Assembly: GCA_024195585.1 (NCBI GenBank)
Contig: SWBL01000526.1
Span: forward strand, 1 to 24,271
Source: Aureobasidium sp. EXF-3400
Taxonomy: Eukaryota > Ascomycota > Dothideomycetes > Dothideales > Saccotheciaceae
Length of the DNA stretch: 24,271 nucleotides
Direction: 5' to 3'
Shown here: one piece after another, positions 11,221 to 20,258 of the stretch
How the letters are laid out: every line of letters begins with the position of its first letter
How positions within the stretch are numbered: position 1 is the stretch's first letter
Made by a program: the position numbers and the translations under genes
The notes under the pieces: model-generated
Told to the model about the DNA's origin: nothing
The model's input: the letters and a program-made list of their open reading frames with translations, nothing else
The model's database searches: none

Positions 11221-11862
11221 TCAACCAAACACACCAGCTCTTCTCATGACACCTTCAAAGTCTTCTCTGCCAACAACAGGGCCGCCTCCACTGGTGGCTT
11301 CTTTAATCATATCTCGTAACATCTTGTCGGGGACATCTTCTCGTAGTTCGCGCGCGACTCGTCTCAGATGAGCCAGTGTGATGAAATCGCCCTCTCCGCG
11401 TGTAAACAGAGTGAATGCAGCATCAACCTCTTCATTCTGTTGCTCAGGATCGTTGTGTTTTGCGTGTAGCTTGAGTGCAGCCACAGCGACAAAATGTGCA
11501 TAAGTGACAAAGCCACTCTCTTCTGGGTCTACAGCCTCGAGGATCTCGGATAATTCAGCGGCGGAGGTGGGTGGTGTGTTTAAGGCGATGAGACAGCGTC
11601 GCACATCTTCTGTTCGTAGCACTCCTTCCTTCTCGTCTGAGTAATCGGGGTTGTCTGTTACGGCGAACAAGGCAAAGGCTTCGAGGATCTCGTTTTCTTG
11701 GTCGGCGGTGATGTCGTTCTCCTTAGCCAATTTCGAGGCGCGTTTCTTTGGTGCTGTTGCCGCTGCTACTGCAGCTTTGCCGGCTGCTGCTTTGCCACGT
11801 TTTGGGGGCTGGAGTGGATGTCAGAGATTGTCTGCAATGTCAGGTTCTTGAAGACTCACCAT
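11221..11862 (-). CDS. Calmodulin/centrin-like protein with degenerate EF-hands (196 aa)
   Basis: The ATG at 11860-11862 sits in an optimal context (ACCATGG) and is followed at once by the donor GTGAGT. A 51-nt intron (11809-11859) with a CTGAC branch site and CAG acceptor leads to exon 2 (11221-11808). Exon 1 therefore codes only for Met. The product begins MPPKRGKAAAGKAAVAAA, a basic Lys/Ala tail, then four helix-loop-helix-like units. DPEESGFVTYAHF resembles an EF-hand loop, while the others (for example TRGEGDFITLAHL) lack several acidic ligands, so calcium binding may be weak or lost. It ends GREDFEGVMRRAGVFG, like calmodulin and centrin C-termini. The partner and cellular role are not evident. 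The open frame also continues upstream of this ATG in phase, so a longer form starting at 12141 cannot be excluded. Confidence 0.8.
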
Positions 11863-12600
11863 GGTTGGAGTGGCCACTTTACGCGGCACAACTTCTAGAA
11901 GAAGATCAAAGTGGTCGAGGACGCGATTGATTGATTGATGATGCGGACTTTGCTTTGTTTGTCGAGCACGTGGACTGTGCGCTCGCCGTGCATCAAAACT
12001 TCGGCTTCTGGTGCAACTTTTTCCCTTCTTCCACAACACTTCGTCGTAGACAAGAGCCAACTCATGTGAAAGCAACGCTGCAAGACCAGTTGTGTCTTTA
12101 CCAGCTGCTGGTACAGAGTTTGCTGCAGGCCAAGTAGACATTTCTTACCTTTTCTTCACTTCCTACCCCCAATACACCACAGCTTCTTCAATTGCTAGAG
12201 CCCGCTGTCGCAAACCTTACCATGACAAAGCGAGTGTGGACACTGAAGCCAGATCAAACGAGCCTCGAGGATACTCTTCAATTGAATCGAGGTACTTCGC
12301 CCATTCTTCATACGCAATCGTGGCTTGCCTGCGACTGGGTCGAGTGGAGTTGTGAACATCACGTATTCGTAAAATAATCTATTGAATCAATGCAATTACA
12401 ACCCATTCACTCAGTATCCGCGTCTTTGTTGGATTGTGCTGCATGACATTCGCAATGTCCTTGGTGCATCGCTCCTTCCTGCCGAAGCTTGCTTGCCAAT
12501 CTACGGAACCCAAACAACCCTCGAGTTCTTTCATTACTTGGACATTGTTTTCTAGAATATGATTGGATCCATGCGAGTCTTGCACACTATTACTGTTGCT
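11863..12600 (-). other. Region upstream of EF-hand gene with coding-like minus-strand stretches
   Basis: No confident gene. On the minus strand an open frame runs from an ATG at 12141 into the EF-hand start in phase (MSTWPAANSVPAAGKDTT at its start, DHFDLLLEVVPRK near its end). Between about 11920 and 12040 another frame of the same strand looks more protein-like, including MHGERTVHVLDKQSKVRIIN. A short ATCA-type tandem repeat lies at the second switch point. Farther upstream, about 12220-12330, the minus strand reads YEEWAKYLDSIEEYPRGSF. The region may be 5' leader, a frameshifted gene remnant, or an unrecognised multi-exon gene. The 3' end of MIR1 is at 12601. Confidence 0.3.
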
Positions 12601-13710
12601 TTACTTTGCGATCTCAACACCGTTGGTAGCGCCTGTTTTTCGGGCACAGAATCAGCTTTCGGTCGACATGGGCAGTTCAATCGGGACTTACCAAGAGCCT
12701 TCTTGATATCACCGTAGATGGCGAATTGACCGGCAGTCAAACCACCGACCATGAACAATCTTGTAGGCAGACCAGCGAAAGAACCGCGGAGACCCAGTTC
12801 ACCAGCAATCTTGACTAGACGCGAGACAGTGCTCTCACCAGGCATACCCTTAGTCTTGTTGATCTTGGAGAGCATAGTATCAGCGGGTTGAGAGACAATG
12901 GCGGCAGCGAAACCGGCAAGGAGACCAGAGCCAAGGTTCACGCCTGTGACAGTGCCGGGAGTCAAGGTGGATTTGTCGCCCATTGTTGCGAAGATGGCTT
13001 CAGAGAACTTTTCGAAAGCAAGGAACTTGGTGACAGTGTAGGGGACCCTATTTGCTGGTTAGCCTTCTTGCTCTAGTCGCGTCTGGCTTTGTGGATCTCT
13101 TACTGCTTGAACAGAATAGGACCGAAACCTGAGTAGAAAGAACCAACACCCTCGGTTCTCAGAATTCTACTGAATCCACCAACCAAACCATTGGCAAATC
13201 CAGGAGTGCTGACAAGACGGATACGGGTAGCCTCAAGAGGACACAGAGCGACAGAGGCAAAGAACTCAGCGCTGGCGGCAGAGACAGCATAGACCAATCC
13301 ACGGTTTGCTCTTGCAGTCTCGAGACCGAGGTAGTCGATCGACTGCTTCTTGAAGAACTCGTAACCTCCAAACTTGAAGGCACCCTGTACGAAGTAACCA
13401 GCAAAGGTAGGTCCGACACCAGTCAAAAGAGCTCCGGCACCTTCATTGGCAATGACTTGACGGAAGGTAGCAATAGTGCCGCGGCTGTAAGTCGCGGGAT
13501 CAAGCTGAATCTTAGTCTTGACGCTGAGATGAATAAGTTTCGAACATGTAAACAACATCGACGTCGCGCTTACACATCAACAGGAGTAAAGCCACCATGT
13601 GTGATGGAGCAACCCAGGGCGCCAGCAAGAGCGAAGCGAGCGTAAAGATCAATACCCTCGGGCTGCTTTTTCGTCAAGGCCTGAGCCACTGATTGAGGAG
13701 GGGTAGTCAT
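12601..13710 (-). CDS. MIR1: Mitochondrial phosphate carrier, Mir1 type (314 aa)
   Basis: Four exons: 13574-13710, 13104-13523, 12692-13047 and 12601-12632, separated by introns of 50, 56 and 59 nt, all in phase (945 nt). The protein imports inorganic phosphate across the mitochondrial inner membrane, with protons, for ATP synthesis. Three mitochondrial-carrier repeats carry the family signatures PVDVVKTKIQL (repeat 1), [10 protein letters not shown] (repeat 2) and [13 protein letters not shown] (repeat 3), which are diagnostic of the Mir1/SLC25A3 group. The length is close to that of yeast Mir1 (about 311). Translation starts [16 protein letters not shown], without a cleavable presequence. 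The last exon is only 32 nt and encodes the end of the chain ([10 protein letters not shown]). The gene shares its upstream region with the divergent sulfur-transport gene. Confidence 0.95.
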
Positions 13711-14979
13711 CGCGAATGCAAAAGTCTGAAAGCTGATGAGATGATTTAAGCGATAGAGTCACCGTGTCTATTTAACAGCAAGGAGGTCATGATCCTTCTC
13801 GGGGATAACCGGTATTAATCGAATCAGAGCGATACAGCAAAGCAAGTTTTGGCTGAAGCCGCTTCGCGATTGGCGATGCACGTGGTTGTGTCCGAATCTC
13901 CGAATCTACGGTCAGCAAATTATCCTTTGCTTCTGGAAGCAAGTTCATCTGTAAGAACGAGATGCTTCTCTGCTTACACATAAGCTAATCAGAGAACGAC
14001 TATTTTCACCGCTTACGCTCATCGTGCACTGAGAAGGTATGACTTGGTGCTTCCAGTGTCAGTGACTCAGACAGAAAGAGGCTCGGTATGCCGGTTTCAC
14101 GCGAGATCAACCGGAAGGATCTGTCTTGACGTTGCAGCTCATCGGCAGGAAGGCTGCAGCAAGTGTATGTATGTACATGCACCCTGATAATCTCTCGAAG
14201 AGTGCTACCCGCAATCGCATTCATCAATGTCTTTGAGGTTCCGAAGAGGTGATGTCAATCGATTGAAAGTCGTCGCGCTTTCGTCGCTCGTCGAGGTTCG
14301 GCTTCCGAGCGGAAGATTTGGTCAGCAAATCGGGCTTGGCAAAGTCGCGCCTGTTTGACGGGCTTCGGCCATTCCGATCCGTTGACCTGTTCAAGGATGC
14401 AGTAATTCGGCAAGGTGTTTTGACACAACCAACCTTCCGCTGTGACACTATCATGCAACACGCTCATCTATTGTATGCAGTATACCGCATGCAAAAAAGG
14501 GGACTAAGTTCTGTTGGCCTCTCTCCATAGTCAAATAGTCTGCTGCAGTGTAGAGTACACCGAGTACAAGGCAAATTAGATGTCCAAGGCCAGCTGCTAC
14601 TCTATATTGCATGTGAGACTTCTCTTCTCTCGAGCCTCGATCAATCTCGACACGATATCACCATCTTTGCTTGAATGTCGCCGACAACAACTGCACATAC
14701 GATATTACAGCTGACAATTCATCTCTCGGGCTTCATCTCAAACCCTATCCCCGCCAAACCCGTTGTCGAACCGGAATATTGAACAAAGTGAAGGAGAGAT
14801 AAATCTGCAATCGGCCCCATCTATTCACTTATTTCACCATCACCGTCGCCATCTCACACACTCATTGCGCATTCATTTCTTTGTTCATCTCCCCGCACGT
14901 GGTATCTTTCTTTCATCCACTTGCGAAACACTTCTCCGCACACCGCCTCCATCAAAATATTCTTGAAACAACACAAACG
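13711..14979. promoter_or_regulatory. Divergent promoter region between MIR1 and the YeeE/YedE gene
   Basis: About 1.27 kb separates the two start codons. Two identical octamers GCACGTGG (E-box core CACGTG) lie at 13878-13885, about 170 bp upstream of the MIR1 ATG, and at 14895-14902, about 80 bp upstream of the sulfur-transport ATG. Fungal basic helix-loop-helix factors for phosphate (Pho4/NUC-1) and sulfur (Cbf1) recognise this core. CACGTG also occurs elsewhere in the window at about the chance rate. Pyrimidine-rich tracts precede the plus-strand start. No gene was seen; several short open frames lack support. Confidence 0.4.
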
Positions 14980-16140
14980 ATGCCATCACTGGTTTCAGAA
15001 TATGCAGCCGGCACGCTGTTTGGTGCCGCGCTGTTCGCGGCTGGAGTCTTTGCGCCTAGTACGATTGTTGCGCAGATGAAACTCGAAGACTTCACAATGG
15101 TCAAGGCAATGCTCGGTGCAAGTGCTACAAGCGCGTAAGTACACCCTATTTATGCCTTCCACAAAACTACATACTGGATGAGCTTGGTGAAAAAAATTCC
15201 TCAAAACACATGAATGGAATTTCAAAGACATGTCGAAGCAGCCTCCACGATACCCTTTACTCTTTCAAAACAGTACGCTAACGTTAGCAATAGGCTTGTC
15301 GTGCATCTGGCCGATTCCACAGGACTCGCAGCAACGAAACCCCGTACTCCTCAATCCATCGGCTTCTTCCCATACGACGGCAACATTATCGGCGGCTCCA
15401 TGATTGGCATGGGCATGGCATTGACTGGTGCTTGTCCAGGCACCGTCTTCGTTCAAGCAGGTGCAGGTCTTCCAAGCGGCATCTTCGTTCTCGGTGGTGG
15501 AATCCTCGGCGGTCTACTCTTTGTCTTCACTCAACCCAGCATCGCAAGACTCCGTGAAGGCAGAGGAAGCAGCAAGGTAAACTCCGAATTGACCATTCCC
15601 AAAAGTTTCGGAGTCAGTCCTTGGGTCGTTCTTGCCATGTGGGAAGTCATGTGCTTCGGCATGCTGCAGCTGCTTTCTGGTATCGAGGGCCCGACATCCG
15701 GAACACAAGGTCTGGTGTCACCTGTGCTTGGAGGCCTTCTCATTGGTACTGCACAAGCTTGCGCCATTGCACTTACTCGCCATACCGTCGGTACATCTGG
15801 TGCCTTCGAAGACGTCGGTCGTTGGCTTCGCAATGTGATCTCTGGCGATGCATCCAAGGGCCCTATCACTGCATCCGTCATGTTCGACGCTGGCATTGTG
15901 TCTGCAAGCGCCTTGCTGGCCCGCTTTCTGTTGCCCGCTGCCGCCGCACAAGCATCATCACACCTGGTATCTCCATCTACGGCCATTATTGGCGGCGCCG
16001 TGATGGCTTTCGGATCTAGACTGGCAGGAGGTTGTACCTCGGGTCATGGCATAAGCGGTATGGCGACGTTCTCATGGGCCAGTCTGGTCTCTGTCGGTAG
16101 CATGTTCGCTGCTGGTGTCCTGACTGCCGCATTGAGATGA
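14980..16140 (+). CDS. YeeE/YedE-family sulfur-transport membrane protein (333 aa)
   Basis: Two exons, 14980-15134 and 15294-16140, join in phase across a 159-nt intron with a GTAAGT donor and TAG acceptor (1002 nt). The sequence is strongly hydrophobic, with many Gly-rich membrane helices. It contains the family hallmarks TGACPGT (Cys99) and LAGGCTSGHGISG (Cys299), as in bacterial YeeE, which imports thiosulfate through a path lined by conserved cysteines. A thiosulfate or related sulfur-compound transporter is therefore likely, but the fungal substrate has not been shown here and the membrane (plasma or organelle) is not evident. The start is supported by the N-terminal helix MPSLVSEYAAGTLFGAAL. 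Both internal halves carry one motif, consistent with the duplicated fold of the family. It is divergent from MIR1 and convergent with the cysteine-rich small gene. Confidence 0.9.
15277..15288. repeat. 12-bp perfect palindrome over intron branch site
   Basis: GCTAACGTTAGC reads identically on both strands and contains the CTAAC branch site of the sulfur-transport intron, just upstream of the TAG acceptor at 15291-15293. Confidence 0.5.
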
Positions 16141-16421
16141 TTCGTGGTTTCTCTTTTCATGTTGATTTTTCGGGGGGGTGGCGGTTTTGGTTTTATACAG
16201 TGATACCCAGATTTTCTTTACAGCTTCTCATCCATCCAAACTTTGCTGATCGATACAACAAAATGGACAAAAGCATCCACAGTGTATATTAGACATCGAA
16301 AAGTTGTACATCCAGGCTCAGAGTTGAAGAGAAAGTATATCTCAAATGATCGTGCAGAAGAAACGAATATAAGAAACGGCGCTGATAGCTCTTGTAGTCG
16401 TGATGGTGATAGTATGGACAA

Positions 16422-16667
16422 TTATGAGACGGAGCAATCGGTAAAAAGGCCAGGAGGTTTCGGAGGATACATCTTGCCGTCGACTTCCAGCGGTGGGCCA
16501 CAAGTGCATCGCTGCTCTCTGGGGACTTTGTCCATGACAGATGGAATATGTTTTCCACATCCCCACCAGGACACCTTCTCTGCAGGGACAAGGTCAGCAA
16601 TATGCTTCAAAGACGTCATGAATAGACTCGACTTACTACACTTGGGGCAATCTGCACGCATGCACAT
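16422..16667 (-). CDS. Small cysteine-rich CxxC / CGKH / CxC protein (62 aa)
   Basis: Two exons, 16637-16667 and 16422-16579, are split by a 57-nt intron with a GTAAGT donor, a GCTGAC branch site and a CAG acceptor. The product starts MCMRADCPKCKK and continues VSWWGCGKHIPSVMDKVP, then RCTCGPPLEVDGKMYPP. The CPKC, WWGCGKH and CTC cysteines suggest a small zinc-binding fold. Many fungal genomes encode short proteins of this pattern, with no assigned function that I know. The intron length is a multiple of three and it has no stop, so intron retention would insert 19 residues between the cysteine pairs and keep the frame. An upstream in-frame ATG at 16694 would add nine residues. It is convergent with the sulfur-transport gene. 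Confidence 0.72.
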   Translation of the reverse strand: MCMRADCPKCSKSSLFMTSLKHIADLVPAEKVSWWGCGKHIPSVMDKVPREQRCTCGPPLEVDGKMYPPKPPGLFTDCSVS

Positions 16668-16963
16668 GTTCGGATATGACAGCAAACGGTTCAAACTGGC
16701 AAGGGAGAGGAAACGGATGACAGGAATGAGTGGCAGGTGTGGGAGAACGGTGGCTTAAAGCAGGGATCTCTTGGATAATCCGACGACATGTCTTGTTAAG
16801 GGGTATGTGCATTGCATGTTGATTGATAACCAAACGGTTTTTGGTCGCATTGCCTCTCTCTGTCCAGAGTGGTAAATAGAGGATTGGGTCCTTGGTCGCC
16901 GTCCAATACTTCGTTAGTTGCATTGGTCGCCTAAACCTTCCGCTCTCCAGTTTGCGAAAGTAT

Positions 16964-17115
16964 GTCACTCGTAGGGCTATCAGATCACACAGTTCCTTTG
17001 GTAGATGGGAAGCGTCCACTCCGAGTCATGGTACAACTGGTTGTCTGTGACTTTGCCTACCATCTAGAAAGGACTGTGTATCTCGACACTTCCAATTGCG
17101 CCTGTATGTGTCGTG
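16964..17115. repeat. Diverged repeat, copy A (downstream of transcription factor gene)
   Basis: This stretch aligns by eye in the same orientation with 22195-22345, which lies in the third intron of the alpha-glucosidase gene. The best core is 17057-17081 against 22288-22312: 22 of 25 bases match, and all three differences are transitions. Outside the core the match is weaker, perhaps two thirds identity with small gaps. On the minus strand one frame of both copies also shares protein-like spacing (M/IHS-F, then S-W-L-I-Q-C), so the element may derive from coding sequence. The origin is unknown. Confidence 0.5.
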
Positions 17116-17192
17116 TGAGTGGGGCGAGAGATTCCCTAGTACCTGGTGGATAGTGCGTATAGAAGGATCTGTGCATGAAATTATGCATGAAG

Positions 17193-18983
17193 CTAGGCCG
17201 AGCCAGGATAGATTGGTTCGACGTGCATGAGACCATGGAACTCTTGGTTTTCAACCATGTTCAACATAGAAAGCCACGAAGTGTTGTCAGAGCTGTTCTG
17301 TACATTGTTGCCATTGTCGTGTTCTGTACTGTGTTGATGATTACCGACGCCGGCACGAGTGCTTGTACGCAGCACTTCTGATGCTACTTTCTTGACTTGT
17401 ATAAGCACATATCCGGAGATAGCCCAGTTTCGACTCAGCGATTTGAGTAGTCCGATGATCAGAGTGACTCTGTCACGATGCTGCTCCGTGCCTGCATTGG
17501 CACTGCAAGCGGATAATTGCACGATCGCGCCTAGGACAAGCCCGCACACGAAGAAAGGGGTATGCTTCTGTACTGGAACGCGGACGGCGGCTAAGTTGGA
17601 GAGCTCTTTCGATGCATTGGTTGCCTTAACGGAGTGGGAATGCTGTGTAGACGCGGGTGCCATATGTCTACCCCTCTCCGCACATACAATGTTTGCGGTG
17701 ACTGGCAGTGTGTTAAGTAGGTCGCTTCTGGGAAGATGCAAATAGATTGTGGCGCAGTGGATGATCATGTGTCCCTGGAAAAGCATTTCGTCGACCATGT
17801 TGTAAACGTTGACGACATCTACTTTATCCTGTGGCAAGCCATGCATCCAGCCAGCTAACGCATTGTCGACCACTTGGACCTGGTCTTCGTCCTGGCTGTC
17901 TGCAACTGACAATACTCTGGCAAGTATCCTAGCAGCTTCGATACGGTAAGCAAAAGATGAGAATTGCAAATCCTCATCTGCAAACAACCGCATGTCAAAC
18001 TGCTCAAGAGAAGATGGTTGTGGTAGGCGACCAGCACTCGCATATATCGTCTCTTCACAAGGAAGCAGAACATCTGAGCGAACGGTATTACTTCTGAAGG
18101 AGGGAAGCTTATGAAGAGCAGCAAGGTAGCCATCCATCACATAGAGCTCCCACCATGTCCTTCTGAGACTCTCCTCTAGAATGGGGTTGCCATTACCATG
18201 TGCTGGTGCAAAGTCCCTGAGGTTCATCCGAAGTTCAATGGCAAGGTTGACGGCTGCCTGCATCATCCCTGCGGCGTCCATCGCTTCGCCTCGTGCATGT
18301 AGAGCAATCGCGAATAACAGCCGTGCTTGTACCATGAACGAGATTTTCTCGACCACGCTTCCAGGTCCGGTGAGATCTATGCTCATACGGAGGGTATCAC
18401 TCGACACTGACGACGAGTAATGGCTTCCGATGAATCGGACCACTTGTCGCAAATACTCCGGGTAAGGATGTGTATGGTAGAAGCATATCGGAACCAAGAT
18501 GGGATGGGCGGCAAAAAAGTTGGAATAGAACAGGTTGACCAGCTCGTCGTCATCTACAAGCTCACTGACCAGAGAATGCCGATTTGATGACTGTAGGCTT
18601 TGGTTTGGTGACACTGCAGGTGTCGTACCGTACGTGTGGAAGCCACCCGACGACCCATCGTGAACGCTCGAGCCCGTGAGGCTTGGAATAGTAGGCGAGG
18701 TCCAAACAGAATCTTGGCCGGTTGACGTGCTTGCGTTTATGCTCTGATTGAGATACGCAGGATTATACTCGGTCGTCGATGGCTGGCCGTCATCGGATTC
18801 GCGCGCTCGTTTCGTCCCTCGATACCCTCGCCTCGACGGGGTGTAATTGCATGGAGTCAGACCTGAGGTAACACAGCGCGTGCAGAATGGCTTTGCAGCG
18901 TCACATTTCAGATGCTTCTGTCTGCAGGCATCACATGCTAGAGGGGAAGGCCGAGCTGTCAAAGTGTCGTCGGATCCTGCCAT
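17193..18983 (-). CDS. Zn2Cys6 fungal transcription factor (596 aa)
   Basis: A single uninterrupted exon encodes a binuclear zinc-cluster regulator. Six cysteines with canonical spacing (Cys17, 20, 27, 34, 37, 45; CDACRQKHLKC then CTRCVTSGLTPC) are followed by a basic linker (SRRGYRGTKRARE). A Ser/Thr/Gln-rich region follows to about residue 135. The middle part holds the fungal transcription-factor domain, with ARLLFAIALHARGEAMDAAG and ESLRRTWWELYVMDGYLA as typical blocks. Such proteins bind CGG-containing half sites as dimers and act in the nucleus. No biosynthetic cluster adjoins it, so the target pathway is not evident. Two 11-bp direct repeats containing ACGGCG lie about 110-140 bp upstream of the start and could be autoregulatory sites. 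Lack of introns is unusual beside its neighbours but common for this family. Confidence 0.93.
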   Translation of the reverse strand: MAGSDDTLTARPSPLACDACRQKHLKCDAAKPFCTRCVTSGLTPCNYTPSRRGYRGTKRARESDDGQPSTTEYNPAYLNQSINASTSTGQDSVWTSPTIPSLTGSSVHDGSSGGFHTYGTTPAVSPNQSLQSSNRHSLVSELVDDDELVNLFYSNFFAAHPILVPICFYHTHPYPEYLRQVVRFIGSHYSSSVSSDTLRMSIDLTGPGSVVEKISFMVQARLLFAIALHARGEAMDAAGMMQAAVNLAIELRMNLRDFAPAHGNGNPILEESLRRTWWELYVMDGYLAALHKLPSFRSNTVRSDVLLPCEETIYASAGRLPQPSSLEQFDMRLFADEDLQFSSFAYRIEAARILARVLSVADSQDEDQVQVVDNALAGWMHGLPQDKVDVVNVYNMVDEMLFQGHMIIHCATIYLHLPRSDLLNTLPVTANIVCAERGRHMAPASTQHSHSVKATNASKELSNLAAVRVPVQKHTPFFVCGLVLGAIVQLSACSANAGTEQHRDRVTLIIGLLKSLSRNWAISGYVLIQVKKVASEVLRTSTRAGVGNHQHSTEHDNGNNVQNSSDNTSWLSMLNMVENQEFHGLMHVEPIYPGSA

Positions 18984-19844
18984 ATTTGGCGAACTTGGCT
19001 CGTGTCAATGAACGTTTGTTCCTGAATCGTTGTCGCACAGGCACAGGATGTAAGTGACCGCAAGGGGCTCGTAGAAGATACGGTCGGGGTCTCAGGACGG
19101 CGATTGGTCTTATTAGGACGGCGATGTTCCGGTAATTAATCAATATAAGCTGCACGGCATGGCTCTCCTGCCTTCCCGTGTACAGAAGTACGTAGCTATA
19201 ATAATGCACAATACTTTCGAGAAACAGGGTAGAATCTATTGAGATGCGATACACATGAGACTCTTTTGACACATCTCTGGTCTGGAAACTATTGTGCCTT
19301 TTGATAGCGAGGAAGTTGCTACAGACCCTCGTAGAAGAGCGCGGGGGTTGGGAGATGGCAACGCTGGCTGAACACTTCCCGCAGTACTTCCCGAATGTAC
19401 CTGCGGGAGTCACATACGTGAGATCTGCTATTCATATCAGTGAGATAATCCTACGCTCCCAGATAGATAAGTGCCGATAATTGGGTTCCTCTCCTGTCAC
19501 CAATTGATTGACTGAAATACGATCTACATGTAAGACGCAAAGGCGCTCTCGAGATGTCGAGCATTGTCAAGTACAAGTCTGAAGACGAGGAAGAAGAAAG
19601 AAAGAAACGTCCTCGTTTGGATATCTTATAGAAAAGGTTCAGAGCTCAAATGTCTATCGGGCAGCCAATTCCCCTGCTGTGCTTTATATACAGACCGGCT
19701 GCGTCGTCGGATAGAAGCGACCCGCCATCTGGAGATATTCCCGAGAAGATGCTGTGGTGTGCATGTGCATCAGAGCTGTATTCGGTATGCGGAAGGAGGA
19801 TTGGTAAAGGGATTCGAATTGCGTGTGGTGGGGGGTATGTGCGT
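18984..19844. other. Intergenic region: promoter of transcription factor gene and 3' flank of ESSS gene
   Basis: No gene was supported. Apart from the AGGACGGCGAT direct repeats, an AT-rich stretch (TAATTAATC) at about 19133-19141 is the only feature noted. Short open frames on both strands have no motifs. The far end should contain the 3' untranslated region of the complex I subunit gene. Confidence 0.5.
19094..19125. promoter_or_regulatory. Two 11-bp direct repeats upstream of Zn2Cys6 gene
   Basis: AGGACGGCGAT occurs at 19094-19104 and again at 19115-19125. The repeat distance is exactly 21 bp, two helical turns, so both sites face the same side of the DNA. They lie 111 and 132 bp upstream of the transcription factor ATG and contain CGG triplets, the half site of Zn2Cys6 proteins. 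Autoregulation is an inference. Confidence 0.45.
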
Positions 19845-20258
19845 CTACTCGTCCTCGGGGTCGGCGAGGATGCCCTCGGCCTCGAGTCTTCTCCTGGCCT
19901 CCTCAAGAGCCCATGTTTGAATGCTGGTAGGTTCAAGTCAGCTTCATCGCTGTGTTCCAGGCAAAGGCGGGACAAACCTGGTGTCGGGCTTGTATGCGTA
20001 GCCGATGACGCCGAAGGCCAGACTGCCAAAGAAACCCCAGTAGAAGACGTTCTCCCAGCCCTCCTCCTTGTACTTCTCGCCAGGCTTGACACCGAAGAGG
20101 ACACCGCCCGGGGGGTCGTAGTGGTCGTCGTGTGAGGCGCCGCCGCGCAGTTGTTGTGTGGTGGAAAGAGCTCGGCGCGCGACGATGGATCGAGGGGTTG
20201 AGACGAGGGCCGACTGGGCAGCACGGCTCGAGAAGGCGGTTGGTCGTATCAGAGGCAT
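19845..20258 (-). CDS. NDUFB11: Mitochondrial complex I subunit ESSS (NDUFB11-like, 119 aa)
   Basis: Two exons, 19978-20258 and 19845-19923, join in phase across a 54-nt intron with a less common GTTTGT donor, a CTGAC branch site and a CAG acceptor. The N-terminus (MPLIRPTAFSSRAAQSAL, then Arg/Ser-rich to about residue 36) is a mitochondrial targeting sequence. The mature part has YDPPGGVLFGVKPGEKYKEE, one membrane helix (VFYWGFFGSLAFGVIGYAY) and the C-terminal signature KPDTSIQTWALEEARRRLEA typical of fungal ESSS subunits. It is an accessory subunit of the membrane arm of NADH:ubiquinone oxidoreductase, needed for assembly rather than catalysis. Reading through the intron would replace the conserved C-terminus, so the spliced form is preferred. 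It lies downstream of the alpha-glucosidase gene, on the same strand. Confidence 0.92.

Noticed and set aside
11221..11862. Assignment of the EF-hand-like gene as calmodulin or Cdc31
   Set aside because: The loops are degenerate and the basic N-terminal tail and length do not match either protein closely enough for a gene name.
12192..12377. Plus-strand frame of 61 residues containing MTKRVWTLKPDQ
   Set aside because: The opposite strand is equally coding-like and neither has clear splice or family support.
20..14902. CACGTG boxes as a window-wide regulatory signature
   Set aside because: About five occurrences in 24 kb is what chance predicts; only the pair in the divergent promoter was kept, as a weak finding.
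15531..15986. Minus-strand frame of 151 residues
   Set aside because: Shadow of the YeeE/YedE second exon, whose membrane motifs are unambiguous.
16636..17019. Minus-strand frame with F-box-like LPKELCDLI and a TCRRIIQE stretch
   Set aside because: It overlaps the diverged repeat and the start of the Cys-rich gene in another frame; the repeat's shared protein-like frame is different, and the resemblance is too short to claim an F-box or 2EXR protein.
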